Positions 8,873 to 16,698 of a stretch of DNA of 64,000 nt are shown here, piece after piece (the first letter of the stretch is position 1; each line of letters begins with the position of its first letter). A model generated the notes under the pieces. It had not been told where the DNA came from. It saw only the letters and a list, made by a program, of their open reading frames with translations, and made no database searches. Position numbers and translations under genes: made by a program. Source of the stretch: Lentzea guizhouensis (GTDB lineage: Bacteria; Actinomycetota; Actinomycetes; Mycobacteriales; Pseudonocardiaceae). Where the stretch lies: NCBI RefSeq assembly GCF_001701025.1, contig NZ_CP016793.1:496001-560000 (forward strand). The letters are read 5' to 3'.

Positions 8873-9803
8873 AGCCGAGCTGCGGCGCTACGTCCGCGGC
8901 GACCTCGGTGATGTGGTCGAGGTCGGCCAGGTCCAGCACCTGCAGGTAGACCCGCTGGACACCGGTCTGCTCCACCCAGCTGCCGATGCGGTCGACGACC
9001 TCGGCCGGGGTGCCGGCCAGGCCGTTGGCCTTGAGCTCGTCGACCTCGCGGCCGATCGCGGCGGCGCGGCGGGTGACGTCGGCGTCGGTGCGGCCGACGC
9101 AGGCGACGAGTGCGACGGAACGGGTGATCTCGCGAGGGTCGCGGTCCATCTCGGCGCACGCGGCGTCGACGCGGGCGAACTGCTCGACGGCCTCGGAGAT
9201 GCCGACGAACGGCAGGTTGAACTCGGTGGCGTACGAAGCGGCCAGCGCCGGGGTGCGGCGGGCGCCCTTGCCGCCGATCAGCACCGGGATCTGCTCCTGG
9301 GCCGGCTTGGGCAGGGCCGGGGAGTCGGTCAGCGAGTAGTGCCTGCCCTCGAAGGAGAAGGTGCCGCCGAGCGGCGTCTCCCACAGGCCGGTGATGATGG
9401 CGAGCTGCTCCTCGTAGCGTTCGAAGCGCTCACCCAGTGCCGGGAACGGGATGCCGTAGGCGGTGTGCTCGGCCTCGTACCAGCCGGCGCCGATGCCGAA
9501 CTCGACGCGGCCGCCGGACATCTGGTCGACCTGGGCGACGCTGATGGCGAGCGGGCCGGGGTAGCGGAACGTCGCGGCGGTCATCAGCGTGCCCAGGCGG
9601 ATCGTCGACGTGTCGCGTGCCAGGCCGGCGAAGGTGATCCACGGGTCGGTGGGGCCGGGCAGACCGTCGACCGAGCCCATCTTCAGGTAGTGGTCGGAGC
9701 GGAAGAAGGCGCCGTAGCCGGCGTCCTCCGCGGTCCGCGCCACCCGGAGCAGGTCGTCGTAGCTCGCCCCCTGCTGGGGCTCGGTGAAGATGCGAAGTTC
9801 CAC
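8871..9803 (-). CDS. LLM-class F420-dependent oxidoreductase
   Basis: A 310-residue luciferase-like TIM-barrel protein of the F420-dependent type (TIGR03560-like). Segments FFRSDHYLKMG, IRLGTLMTAATFRYPG and VEFGIGAGWYEAEH are characteristic. It would reduce or oxidise an organic substrate with F420 or flavin in the cytoplasm. GTG start. It is the third gene of a minus-strand operon after the ABM-domain and CoA-transferase genes, only 9 bases behind the latter. Membership of the biosynthetic cluster is uncertain. Confidence 0.88.
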   Translation of the reverse strand: MELRIFTEPQQGASYDDLLRVARTAEDAGYGAFFRSDHYLKMGSVDGLPGPTDPWITFAGLARDTSTIRLGTLMTAATFRYPGPLAISVAQVDQMSGGRVEFGIGAGWYEAEHTAYGIPFPALGERFERYEEQLAIITGLWETPLGGTFSFEGRHYSLTDSPALPKPAQEQIPVLIGGKGARRTPALAASYATEFNLPFVGISEAVEQFARVDAACAEMDRDPREITRSVALVACVGRTDADVTRRAAAIGREVDELKANGLAGTPAEVVDRIGSWVEQTGVQRVYLQVLDLADLDHITEVAADVAPQLG

Positions 9804-9812
9804 GAACCGAAT

Positions 9813-10808
9813 CTAGTCGGCGGAAAAGCGCGGCGCAGGAACGGCCGCACCGTCCGAGGTGAACACCCCGCGCGCTACCAGGTGCGGGTGCGACGCCGCC
9901 TCTTCCAGCGTCAGCACCGGCGTCACGCAGGCGTCCGAAGCAGCGAACACCTCCGACCACTCGTCGCGGGTGCGGGTCAGGAACACCTCCGCGAACGTCT
10001 TGCGCAGCACCGGCCAGCCGTCGCGGTCGAGCTGAGCGGGCAGGTCCTCCCCCGCCAACCCCAGACCGGACAACAACAACGCGTAGAACTGCGGCTCCAG
10101 CGACCCCACCGCGACCGATCGGCCGTCCGCGCACTCGTAGATCGAGTAGAACGGGCACCCGCCGTCCAGCAAGTTCGCGTCCGGAGCGTCAGTCCACACC
10201 GACTGCGCCTTCATCGACCAGATCATCTGCGCCAGCGACGCCACCCCGTCGACGATCGCCGCGTCCACGACCTGACCGCGGCCGGTGCGCTGCCGCTCCC
10301 ACAACGCGGCCAGCACACCCAGCACCAGGTACAGCGACCCACCACCGAAGTCGCCGACCAGGTTCAGCGGCGGCTTGCCGATCGCGTGCAGCACCCCGGT
10401 CACCGCCAGGTAGTTGATGTCGTGCCCGGCGCGCTGAGCGAGCGGGCCGTCCTGCCCCCACCCGGTCATCCGCGCGTAGACCAGCCCGGGGTTGACCGCC
10501 AGGCAGTCCGACGGCCCGAGCCCCAGCCGTTCCAGCACGCCGGGCCGAAAGCCCTCGACCACCACGTCGGCCGCGGCGACCAACGACAGCACCGCCGCAC
10601 GCCCGGAGGCCGACTTGAGGTCCGCGGACACCGAACGCCTGCCGCGCAACAGGAAGTCGCGCGAGGCGTCCGGCACCACGGACAGCCCGCCGGACGGACG
10701 CTCGACGCGCACGACCTCCGCGCCGAGGTCCGCGAGCAGCATCGCACCGTGCGGACCGGGGCCGATGCCGCCGAACTCGACGACCTTCAGCCCCTCCAGA
10801 GGGCCCAT
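9813..10808 (-). CDS. CaiB/BaiF CoA-transferase (racemase-like)
   Basis: A 331-residue family III CoA-transferase, closest by eye to alpha-methylacyl-CoA racemases. The start [20 protein letters not shown] is typical, with [13 protein letters not shown] for CoA binding and the catalytic Asp in [11 protein letters not shown]. It may epimerise or transfer CoA on branched acyl groups, which would fit a branched-chain starter, but that link is inference. Its ATG overlaps the stop of the upstream ABM gene (TGATG), showing translational coupling. Confidence 0.88.
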   Translation of the reverse strand: MGPLEGLKVVEFGGIGPGPHGAMLLADLGAEVVRVERPSGGLSVVPDASRDFLLRGRRSVSADLKSASGRAAVLSLVAAADVVVEGFRPGVLERLGLGPSDCLAVNPGLVYARMTGWGQDGPLAQRAGHDINYLAVTGVLHAIGKPPLNLVGDFGGGSLYLVLGVLAALWERQRTGRGQVVDAAIVDGVASLAQMIWSMKAQSVWTDAPDANLLDGGCPFYSIYECADGRSVAVGSLEPQFYALLLSGLGLAGEDLPAQLDRDGWPVLRKTFAEVFLTRTRDEWSEVFAASDACVTPVLTLEEAASHPHLVARGVFTSDGAAVPAPRFSAD

Positions 10809-11116
10809 CAGGCAGCTTCGGCGACGGGCGCGTCGAACGACAGGCGCGGGCCGAAGATCGCGCCCTGCGACTCGGCCAGGCCGCGCATCGCCTTGGCGTG
10901 GTTGCCGAAGTCCGGGTGCGACAGGGCGGCGCGCAGGGCGTCCGCGCTCTCCCACAGGGCGATGTTGATGTACGAGGTGGGCTCGTCGAGCTGGCGCGAC
11001 AGCGTGTACTTGATCAGCCCGGGCTGTGCGCGCAGGAACTCCGCCGTCTCATCGAAGGCCTTCTCGAACTCCTCGGGCTCACCGGTCAGCTTGAAGCGGT
11101 TGACGAAGGTGATCAT
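10808..11116 (-). CDS. Antibiotic biosynthesis monooxygenase (ABM) domain protein
   Basis: A 102-residue ferredoxin-like-fold protein of the ABM family: [21 protein letters not shown], then [21 protein letters not shown] and a C-terminal pair of helices. Cofactor-free ABM oxygenases oxidise anthrones and other polyketide intermediates, though many homologues have other roles. First gene of the operon with the CoA-transferase and LLM oxidoreductase, divergent from the cyclase-family gene. Confidence 0.85.
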   Translation of the reverse strand: MITFVNRFKLTGEPEEFEKAFDETAEFLRAQPGLIKYTLSRQLDEPTSYINIALWESADALRAALSHPDFGNHAKAMRGLAESQGAIFGPRLSFDAPVAEAA

Positions 11117-11168
11117 GACTCTCCCTGTCCCGGAACGGTGTCAGCTGGGAAAACCATGCACACCGCGT

Positions 11169-11185
11169 CTTGAGACGTGCTCAAG
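11169..11185. promoter_or_regulatory. CTTGAG-N5-CTCAAG operator-like dyad
   Basis: Perfect inverted repeat CTTGAGACGTGCTCAAG centred in the 91-bp gap between the divergent ABM and cyclase-family genes. Its position suits a shared operator for both transcripts. The half-site resembles the TTGAG/CTCAA dyad before the MerR gene at 1176, but spacing differs. Confidence 0.5.
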
Positions 11186-11207
11186 GAACGCCCGCCACGC
11201 TACGACC

Positions 11208-11984
11208 ATGCGCATCATCGATCTGTCTTCCCACATTGACGCATCCGCGTACGAAGCGGACCCGGTGACGCACGAGGTGCTCACGGCCGCCCAGGGTGCC
11301 GAACACATGGCCGAGCAGCTCAAGGCCAGGCTGGGCGTCGAGTTCGACGTCTCGGTGCTGCGGGACTCGGAGTTCCTGACCCTGGACCGGATCAGCCTCA
11401 CCTCCCACACCGGCACGCACGTCGACGCGCCGAGCCACTACGGCTCGAAGACCACCTACGGCAACGGGATCCCGCGCCACATCGACGAGATGCCGTTGGA
11501 GTGGTTCCACAACCCCGGCGTGAAGCTCGACGTGCGCGGCCACGGCACCGGCGCCATCGGGCCGGAGGTGCTGGAGAAGGAGTTCGCCCGCATCGGGTAC
11601 ACGCCCAAGCCGATGGACATCGTCATCCTCGACACCGGCGCCGCCGAGCACGCGGGCACCCAGACCTACTTCACCGACTACACCGGACTCGACGGCCCCG
11701 CCACGAACCTGTTGCTGGACCTGGGGGTCAAGGTGATCGCCACCGACGCGTTCAGCCTCGACGCGCCGTTCCCGGACATCGTCAAGCGCTACCTGCAGAC
11801 GAAGGACGAGAGCGTGCTGTGGCCCGCGCACTTCGCCGGCCGTGACCGCGAGTACTGCCAGATCGAACGGCTCGCGAACCTGGAAGCGTTGCCGGACTTC
11901 GGTTTCACCGTCGTCGCGTTCCCGGTGAAGATCAAGGGCGCCGGCGCGGGCTGGACCAGGGCCGTGGCCCTCCTCGACGACTAG
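11208..11984 (+). CDS. Cyclase-family (kynurenine-formamidase-like) metal hydrolase
   Basis: A 258-residue PF04199 protein. The metal-binding signature HTGTHVDAPSHY is visible near residue 66, with DIVILDTG and a C-terminal FPVKIKGAGAG. Family members hydrolyse amides or lactones, and some act in polyketide cyclisation. The ATG at 11208 is chosen because the protein then starts MRIIDLSSHID, as in homologues. It is followed by a large hairpin terminator, so it is a single-gene transcript. Confidence 0.87.
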   Translation: MRIIDLSSHIDASAYEADPVTHEVLTAAQGAEHMAEQLKARLGVEFDVSVLRDSEFLTLDRISLTSHTGTHVDAPSHYGSKTTYGNGIPRHIDEMPLEWFHNPGVKLDVRGHGTGAIGPEVLEKEFARIGYTPKPMDIVILDTGAAEHAGTQTYFTDYTGLDGPATNLLLDLGVKVIATDAFSLDAPFPDIVKRYLQTKDESVLWPAHFAGRDREYCQIERLANLEALPDFGFTVVAFPVKIKGAGAGWTRAVALLDD

Positions 11985-12040
11985 TGGTGTGGCTCGGAAC
12001 GTTGCCGGGGGAATTCGCGGTCAGACGGGTGCATCGTGGT

Positions 12041-12087
12041 GTCGCCCCCACGTCTTCATACTGGATGTATGGGGGCGTGGGGGCGAC
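12041..12087 (+). terminator. Long hairpin after the cyclase-family gene
   Basis: Perfect 12-bp arms GTCGCCCCCACG (12041-12052) and CGTGGGGGCGAC (12076-12087), with an inner CATAC/GTATG stem. It lies 56 bases past the stop of the cyclase-family gene and probably ends that transcript. Confidence 0.65.
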
Positions 12088-12145
12088 GCCGCGAGGTGCC
12101 CTGCTGAGCGTGGATCACCTCGCCAAGGTTCTGAGTCGCGCCACT

Positions 12146-12163
12146 AGCTCTCAAGTGAGAGCT
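12146..12163. promoter_or_regulatory. AGCTCTCA/TGAGAGCT operator-like palindrome
   Basis: Perfect 18-bp palindrome AGCTCTCAAGTGAGAGCT, followed ten bases later by TACTTA, a possible -10 box, and then the start of the 15-codon ORF. The gap from 11985 to 12304 otherwise holds only the hairpins noted here; longer ORFs in it have no support. Confidence 0.5.
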
Positions 12164-12188
12164 GAATCACCGTACTTACCTTGAAAAC

Positions 12189-12236
12189 ATGGACAACTAC
12201 GAGAACGAAGACCACATCATCCGCGGAATCGACTGA
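12189..12236 (+). CDS. 15-residue micro-ORF
   Basis: ATG-initiated ORF encoding MDNYENEDHIIRGID and a TGA stop. It has a palindrome and a possible -10 box upstream and a strong terminator immediately downstream, so it looks like a self-contained small transcription unit between the cyclase gene and the PKS operon. There is no clear ribosome site; a leaderless or near-leaderless start is possible. The peptide is acidic and has no Cys, Ser or Thr. It could be a tiny peptide gene, a regulatory leader, or chance. I do not recognise it. Confidence 0.35.
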   Translation: MDNYENEDHIIRGID

Positions 12237-12247
12237 CGAACACACCT

Positions 12248-12295
12248 AAAGGGCCGCCCTTCCCCAGGAAGACTCCTGGAGAGGGCGGCCCTTTT
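12248..12295. terminator. Strong bidirectional terminator
   Basis: Perfect 13-bp arms AAAGGGCCGCCCT (12248-12260) and AGGGCGGCCCTTT (12282-12294), with an inner CCAGGA/TCCTGG stem and TTTT on the plus side. It lies between the micro-ORF (plus) and the end of the acyltransferase gene (minus) and probably stops both. Confidence 0.85.
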
Positions 12296-12304
12296 ATAGT
12301 GCGC

Positions 12305-13237
12305 TCACACCAACCGCGCGCGAGCGGCCTCGACCGAGTCCGCCGCGTCCAGCAACGGCAGCACCGCGGAAGCACCCGACCGCACCGCCTTCGTGCGCCG
12401 CGCGAACGACGTCAGCGTCTGCCCGGGACCCGCCTCCACCAGCAGCACGTCGTACATCGCCACCAGCTCGTTCAACGCGGGCCCGAAGTACACGGCGTCG
12501 GTCAGCTGCCGCGTCCAGAACCGCGCCGACAACGCGTCCGCCGCGGTCATCAGCTGACCGGTGTACCCCGAGTACACCGGCATCTGCGGGACGCGGGGCG
12601 ACACGTTCCACGCCGCCAGCGCTTCATCCACCGCGGGCTGCATCGCCGGGCTGTGGAACGGCGTGGAAGCCGGCACCGTCACCACGATGTACTCGTCGGC
12701 CTCCAGACGTGCCCGCACCCGTGCCAACGGCTCGTCCGACCCCGCCAGCATGGTCTGCCGCGCCGAGTTCACCGCCGCGATCGCCACGTCGCCTTCCAGG
12801 TACGGCACCAGGTCCGCCTCGGACGCGGCGACGGCCAGCATCCCGCCGGACGGGATCGACACCGCCGACACCACCCGGTCCCGCACCAACGACACGGCTT
12901 CGTCCACGGTGAACACACCGGCCAAGGTCGCGGCCACGACCTCACCCGCGGAGTGCCCGATCAACGCGACCGGCTGGACACCCCACGACAACACCGTGCG
13001 CCCCAACGCGTAGTCGACCGCGAACAGCAACGGCTGCGCGCGCGACACGTGGTCGATGTCGTTACCTGCTAACCAATCCTCACAGGCAACGGACCCGACC
13101 TCGCCGAACAGCTCGAACACCTCGTCGATCACCGAGGTGAACACGGAGTCCGTGCCGTACAGCGATGCCGCCATCCGCGGGTACTGCGACCCCTGCCCGG
13201 GAAACATCAGGGCTACGTCCATCTGGGCAACATCCAC
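12305..13237 (-). CDS. Discrete malonyl/acyl-CoA acyltransferase
   Basis: A 310-residue free-standing acyltransferase. FPGQGSQ near residue 12 and the nucleophile Ser96 in GHSAGE mark the fold, with TPFHSP near 190 and the later VEAGPGQ. Such enzymes load extender or starter acyl groups onto ACP. A discrete AT is unusual for a simple type II PKS and recalls DpsD of daunorubicin, which supports non-acetate priming; the substrate cannot be read with confidence. GTG start with GGAGG seven bases upstream. Last gene of the PKS operon. Confidence 0.88.
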   Translation of the reverse strand: MDVAQMDVALMFPGQGSQYPRMAASLYGTDSVFTSVIDEVFELFGEVGSVACEDWLAGNDIDHVSRAQPLLFAVDYALGRTVLSWGVQPVALIGHSAGEVVAATLAGVFTVDEAVSLVRDRVVSAVSIPSGGMLAVAASEADLVPYLEGDVAIAAVNSARQTMLAGSDEPLARVRARLEADEYIVVTVPASTPFHSPAMQPAVDEALAAWNVSPRVPQMPVYSGYTGQLMTAADALSARFWTRQLTDAVYFGPALNELVAMYDVLLVEAGPGQTLTSFARRTKAVRSGASAVLPLLDAADSVEAARARLV

Positions 13238-13257
13238 GAGAAGCCTCCAAAAAGCGA

Positions 13258-13289
13258 CAGGGGCCGCGAGGAAGACCTCACGACCCCTG
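13258..13289 (-). terminator. Intra-operon hairpin between CLF and AT genes
   Basis: A 14-bp stem (13258-13271 with 13276-13289, two G-T pairs) with a 4-nt loop in the 63-bp gap between the chain-length-factor and acyltransferase genes. It may attenuate transcription into the AT gene or stabilise the upstream mRNA. Confidence 0.5.
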
Positions 13290-13300
13290 TGCGGGTGACA

Positions 13301-14515
13301 TCACCTGTACTCGCGAACCACCATGGCGGAGTTGAACCCGCCCTTGCCGCGGCCGAGCACCAGAGCGGCCTTGATCTTGCCGTGCCGCGCCTCGTTTAGC
13401 ACGAGGTCGAGCTCGTACTCCGGCACGACGTTCTCGACGTTGACGGTCGGCGGGATGGCCGACCAGTAGATCGAGAGGATCGCCGACGCCACGTCCAGGG
13501 ACCCACCACCGGCGAACAGCCGCCCGGTCATGGTCTTCGGCGCCGTCACGGGAACCCCGTACGGCCCGAAGATGCCCTTGATCGCCTCGGCCTCGGCCTT
13601 GTCGAGCTCCGGGATGCCCGCCGCGTCGGCGAACACCACGTCGATCTCCGAGGCGTCCATGCCGGCGTCGCGCAACGCGAGCTCCGCCGCCCGCTTCAGC
13701 CCCGGCTCCCGCGAGGGCATCCGCGAGTCGAACGTCGAGGCGTACCCGACGATCTCGCCGTAGATCCGCGTGCCGGGACGACCGGCCGCCGACTCCGGCG
13801 TCTCGACCACCATGATCGCGCCGCCCTCACCGGCGACGTACCCGGAGGCGTCGCGGTCGAACGGCAGGTAGGCGCGCTTCGGGTTGTTGTTGCGCGACAG
13901 GCAACCCGACGCCTGGTGGGCCACCCACGCCCACGGGCACAGCGACGAGTCCATGCCGCCCGTCAGTGCCAGCTGGACACCCTTGCGCAGCTGGCGCCGG
14001 GCGTGCCCGATGGAGTCGATGCCACCGGCCTGCTCGGACACCACCACCGCGCCGGGACCGCGCGTGCCGTGCCGGATGGAGATCTGGCCCGTGTTCACCG
14101 CGTAGAACCAGGCGAACGACTGGTACGCCGAGACGTACTCCGGACCCTGGTGCCACAGCTTCTGCAGCTCGCGCTGACCGAACTCGTACCCGCCCGCCGT
14201 CGCCGCGGTGATCACCGCGATGTCGGTGTCGGGGATGTCGTTCGGCTGCACACCCGCACCACGCAACGCCCAGTCCGTGCCGACCAGCGTCAGCCGCGTC
14301 ATGTGGTCCGTCTGCGGCAGCAGGCGACCCTGCAGGTGCCGCCCTGCCTCGAAACCGGGCACCTCGCCGGCGATCTTCGCCCAGTAGTTCGCGCTGTCGA
14401 ACCGGGTGATCGGCTTGATCGCCGCCTCCCCGTGCAGGGTCGCCCGCCAGTACGCGGTCGGCCCCAAACCGTTCGGCGACGCGATGCCGATTCCCGTCAC
14501 CACCGCCCGAGTCAC
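13301..14515 (-). CDS. Type II PKS chain-length factor (KS-beta)
   Basis: A 404-residue ketosynthase-like subunit in which the active-site Cys is replaced by Gln162 (VVVSEQAGG), the hallmark of chain-length factors. It pairs with KS-alpha to set the number of malonyl extensions and form the polyketide tunnel. The N-terminus TRAVVTGIGIASPNGLG and the C-terminal ALVLGRGKGGFNSAMVV are typical. GTG start overlapping the KS-alpha stop by GTGA, indicating stoichiometric coupling. Chain length cannot be deduced by eye. Confidence 0.95.
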   Translation of the reverse strand: MTRAVVTGIGIASPNGLGPTAYWRATLHGEAAIKPITRFDSANYWAKIAGEVPGFEAGRHLQGRLLPQTDHMTRLTLVGTDWALRGAGVQPNDIPDTDIAVITAATAGGYEFGQRELQKLWHQGPEYVSAYQSFAWFYAVNTGQISIRHGTRGPGAVVVSEQAGGIDSIGHARRQLRKGVQLALTGGMDSSLCPWAWVAHQASGCLSRNNNPKRAYLPFDRDASGYVAGEGGAIMVVETPESAAGRPGTRIYGEIVGYASTFDSRMPSREPGLKRAAELALRDAGMDASEIDVVFADAAGIPELDKAEAEAIKGIFGPYGVPVTAPKTMTGRLFAGGGSLDVASAILSIYWSAIPPTVNVENVVPEYELDLVLNEARHGKIKAALVLGRGKGGFNSAMVVREYR

Positions 14516-15780
14516 CGGCCTGCCCCTTCCACCTTCTTGAGCACCATGGCGCTCTGGAAACCACCGAAACCACTGCCCACGGTCAGCACCGTGTCGACCT
14601 TCTTCTCGCGCGCGACCAGCGGCGTGTAGTCGAGGTCGCACTCGGGGTCCGGCTCGTGGAGGTTCGCCGTCGGCGGGATGAGGTCCTGTTCGAACGCCAG
14701 CAGCGAGCCGACGATCTCCAGCGACCCGATCGCGCCCAGCGAGTGCCCGATCATCGACTTGAAGCCGGAGACCGGGGTCTTGTAGGCGTGCGCACCCAGC
14801 GAACGCTTGAACGCCGCCGTCTCGTGCAGGTCGTTCTGCTTGGTGCCCGAGCCGTGCGCGTTGATGTAGCCGACGTCCGTGGCGTCCGCCCGCGCCTGCT
14901 TCAGCGCGATGTTGATGGCGTCGGACATCTCGATGCCCTCGGGGTGCAGGCCCGTCATGTGGTAGGCGTTGCACCGCGAGGCGAAGCCGGCGACCTCACC
15001 GTAGATGTGCGCGCCGCGCGCCCGTGCGTGCTCCAGCTCCTCGAGCACGATGATCGCGCAGCCCTCGCCGAGCACCAGTCCGTCGCGCGTCTTGTCGAAC
15101 GGGCGGCAGGCGGTGGCCGGGTCGTCGTTGCGGGTGCTCGACGCGCGGATCACGTCGAAGCACACCACGGTGATCGGGGAGAGCGGGGCCTCGGTGCCGC
15201 CGGTGACGACGACGTCCGCGGAGCCCTCCATGATCAGCTCGGCCGCGTAGCCGACCGAGTCGAGACCGGAGGTGCAGCCGGTGGAGACCACGGAGACCGG
15301 GCCTTCCGCGCCGACCGTCCACGCCAGCTCCGTCGCCATCGAGGACGGCGTGAAGTAGTCGTAGAGGTGCGGTACGGCGTAGGACTGGTCGACCTCCCAG
15401 TACTTGCCCCGGTCGGAGCCGACGATGAACTCGCGCTCCAGCGAGGTCGTGCAGCCGACCGCGGTGCCGAGCGAGACACCGATGCGGCCGGGGTCGAGCT
15501 GGTCGAACTCGATGCCGGAGTCCGACATCGCCTCACGACCCGCGACCACGGCGAACTGCGCGGCTCGGTCGAGCCGGCGGATCTCCTGCGGTGTCAGGCC
15601 TTCGCGCACTGGGTCGAAATCTGCTTCCCCCGCCATGCGGGAGCGGTACGGAGACGCGTCGAAGTGCGTGATGTTGCGAGTCGCCGTACGCCCTTCGGAC
15701 AGCAGTTTCCAATACGCCTTCGTTCCGATGCCACCAGGTGCGACCACGCCCACCCCGGTGATGACGGCGCGACGACTCAT
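14512..15780 (-). CDS. Type II PKS ketosynthase (KS-alpha)
   Basis: A 422-residue condensing ketosynthase of an aromatic type II PKS. Active-site Cys169 lies in STGCTSGLD, with the histidines in INAHGSGTKQND and MIGHSLGAIG. Together with the chain-length factor and ACP it builds the poly-beta-ketone. The ATG overlaps the stop of the upstream DRE-TIM-like gene (ATGA) and its own end overlaps the chain-length-factor start, so the three genes are translationally coupled. Confidence 0.97.
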   Translation of the reverse strand: MSRRAVITGVGVVAPGGIGTKAYWKLLSEGRTATRNITHFDASPYRSRMAGEADFDPVREGLTPQEIRRLDRAAQFAVVAGREAMSDSGIEFDQLDPGRIGVSLGTAVGCTTSLEREFIVGSDRGKYWEVDQSYAVPHLYDYFTPSSMATELAWTVGAEGPVSVVSTGCTSGLDSVGYAAELIMEGSADVVVTGGTEAPLSPITVVCFDVIRASSTRNDDPATACRPFDKTRDGLVLGEGCAIIVLEELEHARARGAHIYGEVAGFASRCNAYHMTGLHPEGIEMSDAINIALKQARADATDVGYINAHGSGTKQNDLHETAAFKRSLGAHAYKTPVSGFKSMIGHSLGAIGSLEIVGSLLAFEQDLIPPTANLHEPDPECDLDYTPLVAREKKVDTVLTVGSGFGGFQSAMVLKKVEGAGR

Positions 15781-16502
15781 CGGACACCTCCAATCGCCTT
15801 CTGTGCGGACACGGTCTGCTCCAATCTCGGACAGGGCACGGGAGCGACACCTGTTTCTGCCGGATGAACCGATGGTGAAACGGCCCGATCGAGGCCACCT
15901 CGAACGACGGCGTAGGACCCCTGTACGAGTCCGGCTCCCGCATCGGCCGCGAACAGCTGCTTCGCCACCGAGTCACCGCCGCCGCCGCCAAATCCCAGGG
16001 GCACACCTGTTTCCGCGACCACGGCGAGGATCTCGCCCACCTGGTCGGGCCACAGCGCACCCGCGGTGTCGTGCAGGATCACGGTCTCCGCCCCAGCCTC
16101 GGCGGCTGTCAGCACGACCTCCAACGCGTCGTCGGGGTCGATCAGCCAGCCGTCGAAGAAGTCGCGCGCCTCGACGATCACTCGCCGTTCGGCGCGCACG
16201 AGTTGACGCACGGCCTCTCGGAGCACCGAGAAACCGTGCCCTTGCACGACTACTGCCACCGCGGGGGTTTCCGCGGCCATCAACGCCACGAGGTCCTCGG
16301 GACCTCCGGACGCGATGAGGGTGGCGACCCGCAACCGGAGCTCGACAGCAGCTCTGGCATAGAACCTTCTGGGGTAGGACGACCGGCCGGGCCGGCCGCC
16401 GTCGACGAACGTGACGCCGAGCGCGTCGAGGCGCCGCGCCGCGACCAGACTGTCCGAGGTGGACAGTCCGGTGCGGCGCAGCGAGATGTCGTAGAGATCC
16501 AT
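15777..16502 (-). CDS. Degenerate DRE-TIM (isopropylmalate/citramalate-synthase-like) protein
   Basis: A 241-residue protein resembling the TIM barrel of the LeuA/CimA/homocitrate-synthase family: MDLYDISLRRTG where active enzymes have DTSLRDG, then VTFVDGGRPG, VIVEARDFFDGW, TVILHDTAGALWP and FGGGGGDSVA. The metal-binding Asp of LRDG is Arg here, and expected C-terminal domains are absent. It may be inactive, regulatory, or a scaffold. It lies between the 61-residue gene and KS-alpha, overlapping both neighbours by a few bases, so it is made with the PKS. I know no defined role for such a protein in aromatic polyketide assembly. Confidence 0.7.
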   Translation of the reverse strand: MDLYDISLRRTGLSTSDSLVAARRLDALGVTFVDGGRPGRSSYPRRFYARAAVELRLRVATLIASGGPEDLVALMAAETPAVAVVVQGHGFSVLREAVRQLVRAERRVIVEARDFFDGWLIDPDDALEVVLTAAEAGAETVILHDTAGALWPDQVGEILAVVAETGVPLGFGGGGGDSVAKQLFAADAGAGLVQGSYAVVRGGLDRAVSPSVHPAETGVAPVPCPRLEQTVSAQKAIGGVR

Positions 16503-16503
16503 C

Positions 16504-16689
16504 TCAGAACCCCGAAAGCAACACGCGGGAAGCCTCGATCTCGTACGCGCAGTGCCCCACTTCCGAAGGGCACCCCTTGCGCTGGTGCTCGACCGCGGCC
16601 TTCTCCAGGTACATGGAGACCACGTAGAGCCCGTTGCGGCTTGCCGCCCGCGCTGCGGCGGTGAGCAGGTCCGCGCCACGCAACCCCAT
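16504..16689 (-). CDS. 61-residue PKS-operon protein of unknown function
   Basis: Small protein MGLRGADLLTAAARAASRNG and onward, containing VVSMYLEKAAVEHQRKGC and ending ASRVLLSGF. It has two cysteines and is probably helical with a short beta tail. A GAGGTG ribosome site precedes the ATG. It starts 9 bases after the cyclase stop and ends 1 base before the DRE-TIM-like start, so it is a genuine operon member. No family recognised. It could be a partner subunit of the DRE-TIM-like protein. Confidence 0.65.
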   Translation of the reverse strand: MGLRGADLLTAAARAASRNGLYVVSMYLEKAAVEHQRKGCPSEVGHCAYEIEASRVLLSGF

Positions 16690-16698
16690 CGCGCCACC

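Noticed and set aside
8913..11207. A 1023-codon plus-strand frame running into the cyclase-family gene
   Set aside because: The first three quarters are an antisense shadow of the LLM, CoA-transferase and ABM genes. Only the portion from 11208 matches a real family.
11984..12184. 66-codon ORF after the cyclase-family gene
   Set aside because: It is mostly encoded by the long hairpin terminator and operator palindrome, with no ribosome site and no recognisable protein features.
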